Assembly (NCBI GenBank): GCA_026414765.1
Contig: JAOAIJ010000009.1
Location: forward strand, 1 to 64,000
From: Clostridia bacterium
GTDB lineage: Bacteria; Bacillota; Clostridia; Acetivibrionales; DSM-27016
Direction: 5' to 3'
Length of the DNA: 64,000 nucleotides
The notes beneath the pieces were generated by a model. That model searched no databases. It saw only the letters and a list, made by a program, of their open reading frames with translations, and was not told the origin of the DNA. Below, one piece after another: positions 18,298 to 26,829 of the stretch (position 1 is its first letter; each line of letters starts with the position of its first letter). The position numbers were made by a program, and so were the translations under genes.

Positions 18298-19434
18298 ATG
18301 ATGAAAGAGATAGAACTTATTGCAACATCCGCCGCCGGCGTTGAAGCCGTAGCTAAATCAGAAGTAATAAAGCTAGGATTTAAGGGCGTAACAGTTGAAA
18401 ATGGAAAAATTATGTTTAAAGGAGACATATCAAGTATCCCAAAAGCCAATCTTTGGCTTAGAACTGCCGACAGAGTACTTTTGAAAATAGGAGAGTTTGA
18501 AGCATTGTCCTTTGAAGAATTGTTTGAGAAAACAAAAGCTCTCCCATGGGATGAGTGGATAACAAAGGACGGAAAATTCACTGTACTGGGCAAATCAGTA
18601 AAATCAAAACTATTTAGCATATCCGATTGCCAGGCTATAGTAAAAAAAGCTGTAGTAGAAAAGTTAAAATCAAAGTACGAAGTTGAATGGTTTAAGGAAA
18701 CAGGCCCGGAATATACCATACAAGTATCCTTACTTAAGGATATCGCAACTTTAACAATAGATACAAGCGGCACAGCACTACACAAGAGAGGATATAGGGC
18801 TAAAAACGTAGAAGCCCCAATCAAAGAGACTTTGGCTGCAGCAATGATACTGATAAGTTATTGGAACAAAGACAGAACACTTCTTGATTGTTTCTGCGGC
18901 TCAGGTACTATTCCTATAGAAGCTGCTCTTATAGGAAAAAATATTGCACCCGGTCTTAACAGAAGTTTTGCATCAGAGGCTTGGCCGGTTATAGACAAAC
19001 AATTATGGAAACAGGAAAAAGTCAATGCCCTGAAAGCCATAAATCAGGATATAAAACTTAATATATTTGCATCCGATATAGATGCTAATGCTATTAAGCT
19101 TGCAAAAGAAAACTCTGCGGAAGCAGGCGTGGATGATTGTATAAAGTTTTTTGCTAAAGATTTTAAGGATGTAAGCATTAGCGACAATTATGGAGTTATT
19201 ATTTCCAATCCCCCATACGGTGAAAGACTGGGTGAAAGAGGAGCAGTAGAGAATCTTTACAAGGATATGGGAAGGGCTTTTTCAAAATACGATACCTGGT
19301 CGAAATATGTTTTAAGCCCCATGGAGGAGTTTGAAAAGCTCTTTGGCAAAAAAGCAGATAAAAAACGCAAATTTTATAATGGAAATATTAAGGTTGATTA
19401 TTACCAGTTTTTTGGCCCAAAATCTCCTGGATGA
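18298..19434 (+). CDS. THUMP-domain class I SAM-dependent rRNA methyltransferase (RlmL N-terminal/YpsC-like)
   Basis: A 378-residue methyltransferase. The N-terminal ferredoxin-like and THUMP region (about 1-155) binds RNA. The catalytic part has DCFCGSGTIPIEAA (SAM loop) and SNPPYGERLGE (NPPY catalytic motif). In E. coli the homologous half of RlmL makes m2G2445 in 23S rRNA; the same target is likely but not shown. ATG at 18298 or the next ATG at 18301 may be used; GGAG at 18290-18293 suits the second. It is a single gene. Confidence 0.9.
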   Translation: MMKEIELIATSAAGVEAVAKSEVIKLGFKGVTVENGKIMFKGDISSIPKANLWLRTADRVLLKIGEFEALSFEELFEKTKALPWDEWITKDGKFTVLGKSVKSKLFSISDCQAIVKKAVVEKLKSKYEVEWFKETGPEYTIQVSLLKDIATLTIDTSGTALHKRGYRAKNVEAPIKETLAAAMILISYWNKDRTLLDCFCGSGTIPIEAALIGKNIAPGLNRSFASEAWPVIDKQLWKQEKVNALKAINQDIKLNIFASDIDANAIKLAKENSAEAGVDDCIKFFAKDFKDVSISDNYGVIISNPPYGERLGERGAVENLYKDMGRAFSKYDTWSKYVLSPMEEFEKLFGKKADKKRKFYNGNIKVDYYQFFGPKSPG

Positions 19435-19602
19435 GCTGCATGATTTATTTGCTCCATATATAGCCAGTTGACATCAATGTACTTTCTTCAATACAATAGA
19501 CATATAACTTAATACTAACAATGGCGTTTCGTTACATAACGGCATGTAACAATTGATACAGGCTCTTATTATGAGCTTCGTATCCAATCAGTCACAAACT
19601 GC

Positions 19603-19644
19603 AAAGGCGTATTTTACCTTGTGATAAGGTAAAATACGCCTTTT
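19603..19644. terminator. Very strong bidirectional hairpin terminator
   Basis: AAAGGCGTATTTTACCTT and AAGGTAAAATACGCCTTTT form an uninterrupted stem of about 18 bp with a 5-nt loop. It lies about 170 bp after the methyltransferase stop, longer and more perfect than other terminators in the window. Confidence 0.75.
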
Positions 19645-19695
19645 ATTTATATTTTTTATTTCTAAAACATTGTCAAAATGAAGAGGTGGGTGTAT

Positions 19696-20172
19696 ATGAT
19701 CAATTGTGAGGCTTTTATAAATAATGCTATTGAATTCTGTCTGAAATCTTTAAAAGGTTACTCTGATACAAATGAAATAGTAAATTGCCTTACTACTCAC
19801 AATAGTTTGCTCCACAGCAGATTCAGATATTCCATAGCCCGGGATATAGCAAAGCTTCTTTTTTCCATATACCCTGATCATGTAAAAGCCGTAAAGCTTT
19901 ATGGCAGCACTATGGAATACACTGCAGGCGTCTTTTCCGATATAGATATCGTGATCCATGTCAATCATTTCAGCAATGAAATGCATGATACTATAAAAAC
20001 CCTCAACCTGGAACTTTCTGAGAAATACTTCATACTGATCGGGAAAGCTCCCGAAGAGTGGAGTTATTTTATAGATATACACGTTATTAATAGTGATCCT
20101 AGCCAAAAAGCCCTCTCATCCCGTGCTTACCTTGAATACATATTACATAATGAATCAATAGAAATCAGCTGA
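19696..20172 (+). CDS. Small nucleotidyltransferase-fold protein
   Basis: About 158 residues. YGSTMEYTAGVFSDIDIVIHV carries the GS...DxD motif of the DNA polymerase beta-type nucleotidyltransferase fold, in the central part. The region before it is helical. No HEPN partner gene, as in MNT toxin-antitoxin pairs, is adjacent. The start at 19696 follows GAGGTGGG; the in-frame codon at 19678 lies before it. The substrate is unknown; an antibiotic or protein nucleotidylating role is possible. Confidence 0.7.
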   Translation: MINCEAFINNAIEFCLKSLKGYSDTNEIVNCLTTHNSLLHSRFRYSIARDIAKLLFSIYPDHVKAVKLYGSTMEYTAGVFSDIDIVIHVNHFSNEMHDTIKTLNLELSEKYFILIGKAPEEWSYFIDIHVINSDPSQKALSSRAYLEYILHNESIEIS

Positions 20173-20214
20173 AAAGACAGAATCTATCAGAAAAAAGGCT
20201 GCCACAACAGGCTT

Positions 20215-20254
20215 ATTTCAGGGTACTCATCCTTACATGCAAGTACCCTGAAAT
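20215..20254. other. Hairpin downstream of the 112-residue ORF
   Basis: ATTTCAGGGTACT and AGTACCCTGAAAT form a 13-bp perfect stem with a 14-nt loop. No T-run follows directly on either strand, so it may stabilise an mRNA 3' end rather than terminate. Confidence 0.5.
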
Positions 20255-20265
20255 AGTACTTGCTG

Positions 20266-20604
20266 TTAGTGTATATTGCAATCCTTACTTACTGTTATAT
20301 CTGTCGCTGCCGAAGGGCTCTTTGCTTCATCCCTTGTAATCTGCAGTATTTCCAGCATCGTAGCACCTCCGGTGACAGCTTCTGTAAACTCATTTAGAAG
20401 GGATAGTGCATTCATATCATCTGAATACTTATTAATTATTTTTTTGATATCGCTAAAGAGCTGTTCCTCATCGTTAGCATTTATTTCATCTTTTAACATT
20501 TCAGCAAAAATAATAGAAATATTGCACACATCATTTTCCATACTTTCAAGCTCGGAAATCAATTCCAAAGCGCTACTGTTATCATCTTTTCTGATATCAA
20601 TCAC
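20266..20604 (-). CDS. Small acidic protein, possible RiPP precursor
   Basis: 112 residues, no recognised family. Residues 1-78 are acidic and helical (EEQLFSDIKKIINKY and similar). TGG at 78-80 is followed by a 32-residue tail rich in Ser/Thr with one Cys (SPSAATDITVSKDCNIH end). An acidic helical leader, a double-Gly and a Ser/Thr/Cys tail is the layout of type II lanthipeptide precursors, and a LanM-type dehydratase gene starts 1.5 kb away on the other strand. The start is uncertain: a GTG at 20604 overlaps the AAGGAG site. The coding nature is likely; the precursor role is a hypothesis. Confidence 0.5.
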   Translation of the reverse strand: MIDIRKDDNSSALELISELESMENDVCNISIIFAEMLKDEINANDEEQLFSDIKKIINKYSDDMNALSLLNEFTEAVTGGATMLEILQITRDEAKSPSAATDITVSKDCNIH

Positions 20605-20714
20605 TCCTTTCAGGAAGCAAATGAAATACTCATAACTAAATTATTTCCTGAAAGTCAAAATTAAATGCGAAGACTATATTTAAAGTTTTTGATCTGATAT
20701 GGAATGAGCTGCTA

Positions 20715-20921
20715 TCAGGTGTTATTTACTTCATTTCTTACTTTTTTCCTTGCACTTTTCTTCTCAACAGTATTGCCAATTGATACCCCTAGAGCTATAC
20801 CTACAGCTGCTGCAGCAAAAAACAAAACATTATTCCACAAGTAAAAACATAATATTCCAGCTGCACCTCCTATCCCTGCCCCAAGCAGCATGCCCAATTC
20901 TGTATATGTATAGTTTTTCAT
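20715..20921 (-). CDS. Small glycine-rich membrane protein
   Basis: About 68 residues with two hydrophobic segments. GMLLGAGIGGAAGI has GxxxG spacing, and GIALGVSIGN repeats it, suggesting helix packing in a membrane hairpin. A basic tail (EKKSARKKVRN) follows. The start is probably ATG at 20921, though AGGGG is about 12 nt away. No family was recognised. It could be an immunity or accessory protein of the neighbouring peptide locus, but nothing in the sequence proves this. Confidence 0.55.
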   Translation of the reverse strand: MKNYTYTELGMLLGAGIGGAAGILCFYLWNNVLFFAAAAVGIALGVSIGNTVEKKSARKKVRNEVNNT

Positions 20922-21178
20922 ATTACAAGTCGCCCCTTTATGCACAACATACATGTGCGCCTGATAAACGCCATAAAATTCCGGCTTTTACCCTTTAACA
21001 ATCCATCTGTCCCAAAAGCCCTTTAATTATTTCGCACACTGATGCAATCTTAATACTTAGACTTGAAATCCCGGGAAAAGTTTCATCAAATCCGCTTTTT
21101 AAAAATTTTATTTATATTAGATATTGACCTGTAGATTATGATAAAATATTTTTAGTATGAATTTCTAGGAGTTTACTT

Positions 21179-22144
21179 ATGGATTACATTCATGATTTTG
21201 ATTCTGACATTGCTTATGTGCTGGAAGAGTGTGAAAAGAGGATTCTTGAATATCCTTCAGGCATAAAACAATTTGCATATAAATATCTGGATAAACTCCA
21301 CCTGTTAAAAGATAAGAACCAAAGCGGGGGTTTTTGCTACCTTATGCCTTTCTGGCTGATGGATACATTTGGAATTGAGAGAAGGATATGCAGAAATATA
21401 GCTATAGGTAATAGTTTCGCCCTCCTCTACTTCATGTCACAGGACGAGGTAATGGATGATTGTACACAAAAGTCAAAGGTCGAACTGTTACCTGTAAGCA
21501 GCTTGTTTTTTACAGAATTCATCTCTTCATACCAGTCTACATTCCCGGGAGAATCCAGCTTCTGGCAGTATTTTGACAAATACATGAAGGAATGGGCCGG
21601 AAGTGTAGTATGGGAACGGTCAAACCACTGGGGACAGGCAAATGAATATACTGAAGAAGATCTTATATTGCTCTCAAGGAAGGCTGCCCCTATGAAAATA
21701 CCCTTTGCTGCCATGAGCATACTTTCTGGTAATGAGTTGGCAGTTAAAGCCTTTTCAGATATGGTCGACTATGATCAGATAGTATATCAGATGATAGATG
21801 ACTGGAGAGACTGGAAGGAAGATATGGAAATAGGCAATTATACCTATCTTCTGGTACAGGCTGTAAAATACAACAATCTTAAAGAAGCTTCCCAGCTTAA
21901 TGAGAGTCTTGTGAGGAAAGCTGTATACATAGGAGGGATAGCAGAAGAAATTTTCGAACTGGCAAAAAAGTATAACAAGCTGTCACTGGAATGTATTTCA
22001 AACATTGATTCTCCCTACCTCAGAGACTATATTTCATTAGAAGAAATCATATGTGATAAAATCCTGACAAACATAAGGGAAGAAAAGGGCATTATGATGA
22101 AGGGGGGCTTGGATAGCCTGCTATGGAGTATAAAGAGATCCTGA
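21179..22144 (+). CDS. Class I isoprenoid-synthase-like enzyme
   Basis: 321 residues, mostly helical. QDEVMDD (D89-D94) resembles a first Asp-rich motif. IDDWRDWKED (D207-D215) resembles the second metal-binding motif of class I prenyl transferases and terpene or squalene/phytoene-type synthases. Residues 60-80 match the helix preceding the first motif. It would use Mg2+ and an allylic diphosphate. The RBS AGGAG is 7 nt ahead of the ATG. The 3' end overlaps the LanM-like gene by 22 bp, so the two are co-translated, pointing to a joint function. The substrate and product are unknown. Confidence 0.65.
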   Translation: MDYIHDFDSDIAYVLEECEKRILEYPSGIKQFAYKYLDKLHLLKDKNQSGGFCYLMPFWLMDTFGIERRICRNIAIGNSFALLYFMSQDEVMDDCTQKSKVELLPVSSLFFTEFISSYQSTFPGESSFWQYFDKYMKEWAGSVVWERSNHWGQANEYTEEDLILLSRKAAPMKIPFAAMSILSGNELAVKAFSDMVDYDQIVYQMIDDWRDWKEDMEIGNYTYLLVQAVKYNNLKEASQLNESLVRKAVYIGGIAEEIFELAKKYNKLSLECISNIDSPYLRDYISLEEIICDKILTNIREEKGIMMKGGLDSLLWSIKRS

Positions 22145-24072
22145 ACCATATTGTTATTAATGCCAGTACAACTAAAGAACGATATTTCCAAGGTTTTATA
22201 CCAGTAAATTCAGAAAAGAATTACAAACATATCAAATCTCTTGCAGATACCTGGAAGAAATCTGTTTGCGGCAATACTCCAGAAATTTTCGAATTTTATT
22301 TACAGCAGGAAGGTATGGAATATGAAAAATACTGCCTTCTTTTAGGGGAGACCGAGCTTCCGGGTAATTTTATTCTCCCGCCATGGGCAGATATGCTGAC
22401 AGAGATATTGCTATGCTATGATAATGTATCGTTATCCGGAAATCAGTTTAAGAAGCTGACCGCATATTTAGAATCCAGAGATTCAATAGCTTTTACCGAG
22501 CTTTTCCTTCCTATCGCCTGCCTTGCCTCCAACCATCTCACTGAAAAACTGAACACCTCAACAGTTTTATTAAGTGAAAATGCTCAATTTGATTTGCTTT
22601 ATAGTCTGATTAAGCGGATTTCCGATACGTCCACCAGGGTTTTGGAAACAGAATTCCTGCTCTACAGGTCAAGGTTTCGGACTTCATTGGAAAGGCTGAT
22701 ACTGGGTAATACTTCTACTACACTATATGACTCTTTTATTGAATCAATGCTTAAGGAGGGGCTACTAGATCTGTTTATGCAGTATCCAGTATTGGCGAGA
22801 CTGCTTGCCACAGTACTTATGCAGTGGTTGGCATCAACCGGGGAATTGATTGCACGGCTTGAAAAAGACTATTTTGAAATCAGTAATATATTTAATTACA
22901 GCAAAGAGGCGGGAAAGATTTCAGAAATCCAGTGCGACCTTTCTGACCGGCATAATGGAGGAAAAACTGTTACTATTATAAGCTTTGATAGCGGTTTTAG
23001 GCTGGTATATAAGCCCAGAAGCCTGGATATGGAAGATATCTGGTTTAGACTTCTTTCATATCTAAATGGGGAAATGTCCGATGAGCTGTTTAAATGTGTC
23101 AAAATACTAAACAAACAAAGCTATGGATGGATGGAATATGTCGAACATATCCCCTGTATGGATGAGCTTGATGTAAAGCTTTATTACAAGAGAGCAGGCG
23201 CATTACTATGTATGGTATACCTGCTCGGAGGAACTGACTGCCACCATGAAAATCTGATTGCATGTGGTTCCTACCCGGTACTTATAGATATGGAAACCCT
23301 TTTCTCCCCTTCAACAAATGAATTTTCGCATAAGGATGTATTTGAATCCACCGAAGACATGGAACGGAATAATTCCGTAATGCGAACAGGTCTGTTGCCT
23401 GAATACAGATATGCCCAGGATGAAAAAAAATATGATCTAAGCGGGTTTGGCGGAGGTACAGGCGGGGATGCATACCCCAGGCGTATGAAGTGGGTGGATG
23501 TAAATACCGATAACATGAGGCTGGAATATATAAAACATGAAGTGTTGTTTCCGGCAAATCTCCCTTACATGTGTAAAACCGTTTATCCCGCAGACATTTT
23601 TACTGGTGAGGTTATAAATGGATTTGAAGCACTTTTGGCATTAATACAGAAAAACAAAAAGAAGCTATCACAATATTTTCAAAAGTTCTTTAGTGGCAGA
23701 ATTTGCAGATATATTCATAGATCTACCCTGTATTATGATACATTAATCAAAAAATCACTCAAACCCGAATATATGAGAAACTCTATAGAAAGAGATATTC
23801 TGTTTAGTTCTTTATATGCCGGTATAACAAACATTTCTTCGTATCCATCATATGAATGGTCCTTATGCAAAGCTGAGATCCAGTGTCTGGAAGTTACAGA
23901 TATACCTTACTTCTATATAGAAAATAACTCATTAATGAAGCATGATTCGGATATCCTAGTAAAAGATTTTTGTGCGGCAAAAAATACAAGTTATCCCGAA
24001 ATCCAATTGCATTTACTTAATATAGCTAACACTAAGGCACAGACCAACTATATAAAGTCAGCCTTCCGTTAG
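22123..24072 (+). CDS. LanM-type lanthipeptide dehydratase lacking the cyclase domain
   Basis: 649 residues, matching the DUF4135 dehydratase half of class II lanthipeptide synthetases. Kinase-like active-site residues are in place: K297 (YKPRS), D372-x-H374-x-x-N377 (DCHHEN), D389-x-E391, and the R529/T535 pair used for phosphate elimination (compare CylM R506/T512). It should phosphorylate and eliminate Ser/Thr to Dha/Dhb. Full LanM proteins are about 900-1000 residues with a C-terminal zinc LanC domain. Here the frame ends at 24072 with no cyclase remnant downstream. It overlaps the isoprenoid-synthase-like gene. Confidence 0.85.
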   Translation: MEYKEILNHIVINASTTKERYFQGFIPVNSEKNYKHIKSLADTWKKSVCGNTPEIFEFYLQQEGMEYEKYCLLLGETELPGNFILPPWADMLTEILLCYDNVSLSGNQFKKLTAYLESRDSIAFTELFLPIACLASNHLTEKLNTSTVLLSENAQFDLLYSLIKRISDTSTRVLETEFLLYRSRFRTSLERLILGNTSTTLYDSFIESMLKEGLLDLFMQYPVLARLLATVLMQWLASTGELIARLEKDYFEISNIFNYSKEAGKISEIQCDLSDRHNGGKTVTIISFDSGFRLVYKPRSLDMEDIWFRLLSYLNGEMSDELFKCVKILNKQSYGWMEYVEHIPCMDELDVKLYYKRAGALLCMVYLLGGTDCHHENLIACGSYPVLIDMETLFSPSTNEFSHKDVFESTEDMERNNSVMRTGLLPEYRYAQDEKKYDLSGFGGGTGGDAYPRRMKWVDVNTDNMRLEYIKHEVLFPANLPYMCKTVYPADIFTGEVINGFEALLALIQKNKKKLSQYFQKFFSGRICRYIHRSTLYYDTLIKKSLKPEYMRNSIERDILFSSLYAGITNISSYPSYEWSLCKAEIQCLEVTDIPYFYIENNSLMKHDSDILVKDFCAAKNTSYPEIQLHLLNIANTKAQTNYIKSAFR

Positions 24073-24077
24073 TTTAT

Positions 24078-24097
24078 GAAACGCTTCGTTTATTTTT
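24078..24097 (+). terminator. Short terminator after the LanM-like gene
   Basis: AAACG-CTT-CGTTT followed by ATTTTTTGATATTTTTT, directly after the stop. The stem is short, so readthrough is possible. Confidence 0.5.
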
Positions 24098-24119
24098 TGA
24101 TATTTTTTGTAAAAAAATG

Positions 24120-24148
24120 TTGAAATATAGTGTTTTTTGCAATATAAT
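24120..24148 (+). promoter_or_regulatory. Strong promoter for the NHLP precursor gene
   Basis: TTGAAA (24120-24125), 17 bp, TATAAT (24143-24148). It gives the precursor gene its own transcript with a 5' leader of about 190 nt, separate from the modifying enzymes, as is common for RiPP precursors that need high expression. Confidence 0.75.
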
Positions 24149-24340
24149 GTAAATATATATTTTTATCACATCCTATTCTCAGTTACATTTCCAGTACATA
24201 TTTATTCTATACGCAGATATCTTACATTCATCAAGTAGAAATGTACAGCAATATAAATTATGTAGACTTTCTTCAAGGGACTACTTTTTTAAGCTAATGT
24301 TTGATATAAGAACATAATATTCTAAATAGGAGGCGCTAAT

Positions 24341-24601
24341 ATGTCAAATTCAAGTAAACAAAATCTGCAGGAAAAGATCATCAGAAAAGCTTGGGAAGAT
24401 GCGGAATTCAAAAAAGAACTGCTCAGCAATCCGAAAGCTGCTATTCAGAAGGAGCTGGAAATTGCTATTCCCGACAATGTGGAAGTTAAAGTAGTAGAGG
24501 AAACAACTAACACAGTTTATTTGGTACTACCGGTTAATCCGGGAGAGATAAAGGATGTAGGTGAAAAGGCAGGATTGAAACCACAAACCGCTATTTATTA
24601 A
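24341..24601 (+). CDS. NHLP (nitrile-hydratase-type leader) RiPP precursor peptide
   Basis: 86 residues. The helical block EKIIRKAWEDAEFKKELLS, then NPKAAIQKELEIAIPDNVEV and VYLVLP, is the NHLP leader (alpha subunit of nitrile hydratase fold) used by proteusins and related RiPPs. After the VLP mark, GEIKDVGEKAG ends in a possible AG cleavage site, leaving LKPQTAIY. This putative core is very short, with one Thr, no Ser and no Cys, so lanthionine rings are impossible and only dehydration, prenylation or radical chemistry would fit. The RBS AGGAGG is clear. Confidence 0.8.
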   Translation: MSNSSKQNLQEKIIRKAWEDAEFKKELLSNPKAAIQKELEIAIPDNVEVKVVEETTNTVYLVLPVNPGEIKDVGEKAGLKPQTAIY

Positions 24602-24613
24602 CATAAGAATGTC

Positions 24614-24659
24614 AAACAATATAAACCGGAAAGGAATTCTTCCCGGTTTATATTGTTTA
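24614..24659. terminator. Bidirectional terminator between precursor and sensor kinase
   Basis: AAACAATATAAACCGG and CCGGTTTATATTGTTT form a 16-bp perfect stem. It sits between the convergent NHLP gene and the minus-strand histidine kinase gene. Confidence 0.85.
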
Positions 24660-24663
24660 TAGT

Positions 24664-26829
24664 TTAATTTATGGTTGGTATCTTTATTATGAATAATATT
24701 CCATTACCAACTTCGCTCTCACATAGAATCTCTCCATTGAACTTTTGTGTAATAATATTATACACTATATTAAGTCCCAGACCAGTACCACCTTTATTAC
24801 GCCTTGTAGTAAAAAATGGATCGAATATTTTTTGTAAAAATTCTTTTTTTATACCTTTCCCATCATCAGAATATCTTAGTATTACATATTGACTCTGTTT
24901 CTCTATACTAAACCGTAAAACTCCTGTTTTGCCATCATCATAAGCATGTATTATTGAATTCATAACTAAATTAGTAATAACTTGTGAAAAAGCTCCCGGA
25001 TAGCTATCAATTTCCAAGCTCTCTTGACAATTCACTTCTATACGGTGTCCATACTTTCTAATCTCAGGACTAAGGCTAATAAGAACCTCATTAATATATT
25101 CTCCTACTTTAAATTTGCGTTTTTCTTCACTTGATTGGTCGGCAGCAACCTTTTTAAAGCTCCTGATAAGATCTGCAGCACGCTTGAGATTTGATAAAAT
25201 CATACCTGCCGATTGTACGCTTGTGTCTATATAGTTATCCAGATCCGAACGCTTCATTTTATTATTCTGATACAAGTCAGACAATTCTTTTGTTTCATCC
25301 ACCAAGTGAGATGCCGCTGTTATGCCTACTCCAATTGGGGTGTTTATTTCATGGGCAACACCTACTACAAGACCTCCAAGTGCAGCCATTTTCTCTGATT
25401 GGATCAACTGATTCTGGGTATTCACTAACTTATCCATAGCTTCCTTTAACTGCTTGGTCCTCTCATCAACACGCCTTTCGAGTGAACTGTTTAGTTCGTC
25501 AACTTCTTGTTTAGATCTTTTTAGTTCAGTCAATGCTTCATTTAGTTTTTCATTATTTAAAACTAATTCATTCGAATAAACCAATAACTTTTCATGTGCA
25601 TCAGAAAATCGTCTTCCCAGTATAAGCATTAGGGCAGCTATAAATATCAAAATACCCCATTTATACATGCTCGGAACTCTTCCGTATACAGAAAATAAAG
25701 GTATCTCAACTAATGAAATAAATGAGTATACAGAAAACCCTACTGTGAAAATCTTTGCATCAATATTCCCGCTTATAGCATAGCGTAACACTATAATGAT
25801 CTGAATTAAAGCATCAAAGACACCAAGCAATAGAAAAATAGTACTTACTAAATCAGATGAGAGGTGTGCACCAGAATAGGAAAGTATAGAAGCTGCCATA
25901 ATAATAAAATATAAAAAAATGTTAAAGTTCCATAGTTTATTAATTAAGGTGTTTTCTTTGAAAGTAAAGAAAACTTGTCTAAAAAAAGCCATAAAAGACA
26001 TAACTGCACATGGAAACGCAATACTATTCAGTATGAAATATATTATATTATTTTCAAAGAACAAAGTATTCATGTTAACAGATATAGAAATAAAAACACA
26101 CCCCATAGATAGGATGAAACAACTGAGATAAATTAGACTTTTTCTATCTTTTCTGTTAACAAATATTACATTGGGTAGGATAAAGAAACCAAAAACTATA
26201 AAGAAAAATCCTAAAATTACATTGTTTATATCTTTTCTCATGAAGAGTCTTGTTATTTCTTTATACTTGCCAATATAAACATTTCTGTAAGGTCCAACGG
26301 CTGGTAAATCAGAATATACTTTGATATATAGTTGCTTTCCTGTATGCTCCATTTGAAGAGGGATAACCAGTCTATCTCTTGATAAAGCATAATTTATTGC
26401 ATAAGGCATGATATAAATATCATCTTTGAATATCATTTGGTTATCTACATAAGCTTCAACTTTTTTTGATAGCATGAGTTCAAAAAACAAAGCTGATGTC
26501 TGCCAAGTTTTGTTTTTTGGAATATTTATTCTAAACCAAACAGCTTTGTGCCTATTATCATTGTTAAGGGGTTTTCCTGTTATAGTATAGTCATACCATT
26601 TACCTTCAATAATTTGACTAAAGTCAATTTTACCCGTATCAACGCTAGCCGTATCATCCCACTTGTATTCCCATCCGTTCTTTAAACTGATGAATTTATC
26701 TTCAGATCTATCTTTTTCAGCAATTATTTGAAAAACCGTTATTGCTGTAAAAAAAAGTATAGCTACTAATAATATCACTAGACTTGTAAACATAAAGGGT
26801 CTGTTTTTTAAATTCAATTCAAGCTTCAA
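24664..26829 (-). CDS. 7TMR-DISM sensor histidine kinase
   Basis: 721 residues. After an N-terminal anchor (about 12-34) comes an extracytoplasmic beta-rich 7TMR-DISM ligand domain (to about 190). Seven membrane helices (about 200-415), a coiled coil, the H-box (VVGVAHEINTPIG) and a HATPase domain with DDGKGI and GGTGLGLNIV follow. It starts with TTG at 26829, with GAGGAGGGA at ideal spacing, overlapping the 3' end of the toroid gene by 11 bp. It is therefore the last gene of the radical SAM-toroid operon. No cognate response regulator is adjacent; the 31181-34087 hybrid is nearest. Confidence 0.88.
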   Translation of the reverse strand: MKLELNLKNRPFMFTSLVILLVAILFFTAITVFQIIAEKDRSEDKFISLKNGWEYKWDDTASVDTGKIDFSQIIEGKWYDYTITGKPLNNDNRHKAVWFRINIPKNKTWQTSALFFELMLSKKVEAYVDNQMIFKDDIYIMPYAINYALSRDRLVIPLQMEHTGKQLYIKVYSDLPAVGPYRNVYIGKYKEITRLFMRKDINNVILGFFFIVFGFFILPNVIFVNRKDRKSLIYLSCFILSMGCVFISISVNMNTLFFENNIIYFILNSIAFPCAVMSFMAFFRQVFFTFKENTLINKLWNFNIFLYFIIMAASILSYSGAHLSSDLVSTIFLLLGVFDALIQIIIVLRYAISGNIDAKIFTVGFSVYSFISLVEIPLFSVYGRVPSMYKWGILIFIAALMLILGRRFSDAHEKLLVYSNELVLNNEKLNEALTELKRSKQEVDELNSSLERRVDERTKQLKEAMDKLVNTQNQLIQSEKMAALGGLVVGVAHEINTPIGVGITAASHLVDETKELSDLYQNNKMKRSDLDNYIDTSVQSAGMILSNLKRAADLIRSFKKVAADQSSEEKRKFKVGEYINEVLISLSPEIRKYGHRIEVNCQESLEIDSYPGAFSQVITNLVMNSIIHAYDDGKTGVLRFSIEKQSQYVILRYSDDGKGIKKEFLQKIFDPFFTTRRNKGGTGLGLNIVYNIITQKFNGEILCESEVGNGILFIIKIPTIN

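Noticed and set aside
19696-20172. MNT/HEPN toxin-antitoxin pair
   Set aside because: The nucleotidyltransferase motif is present but no adjacent HEPN-type ORF was found on either strand.
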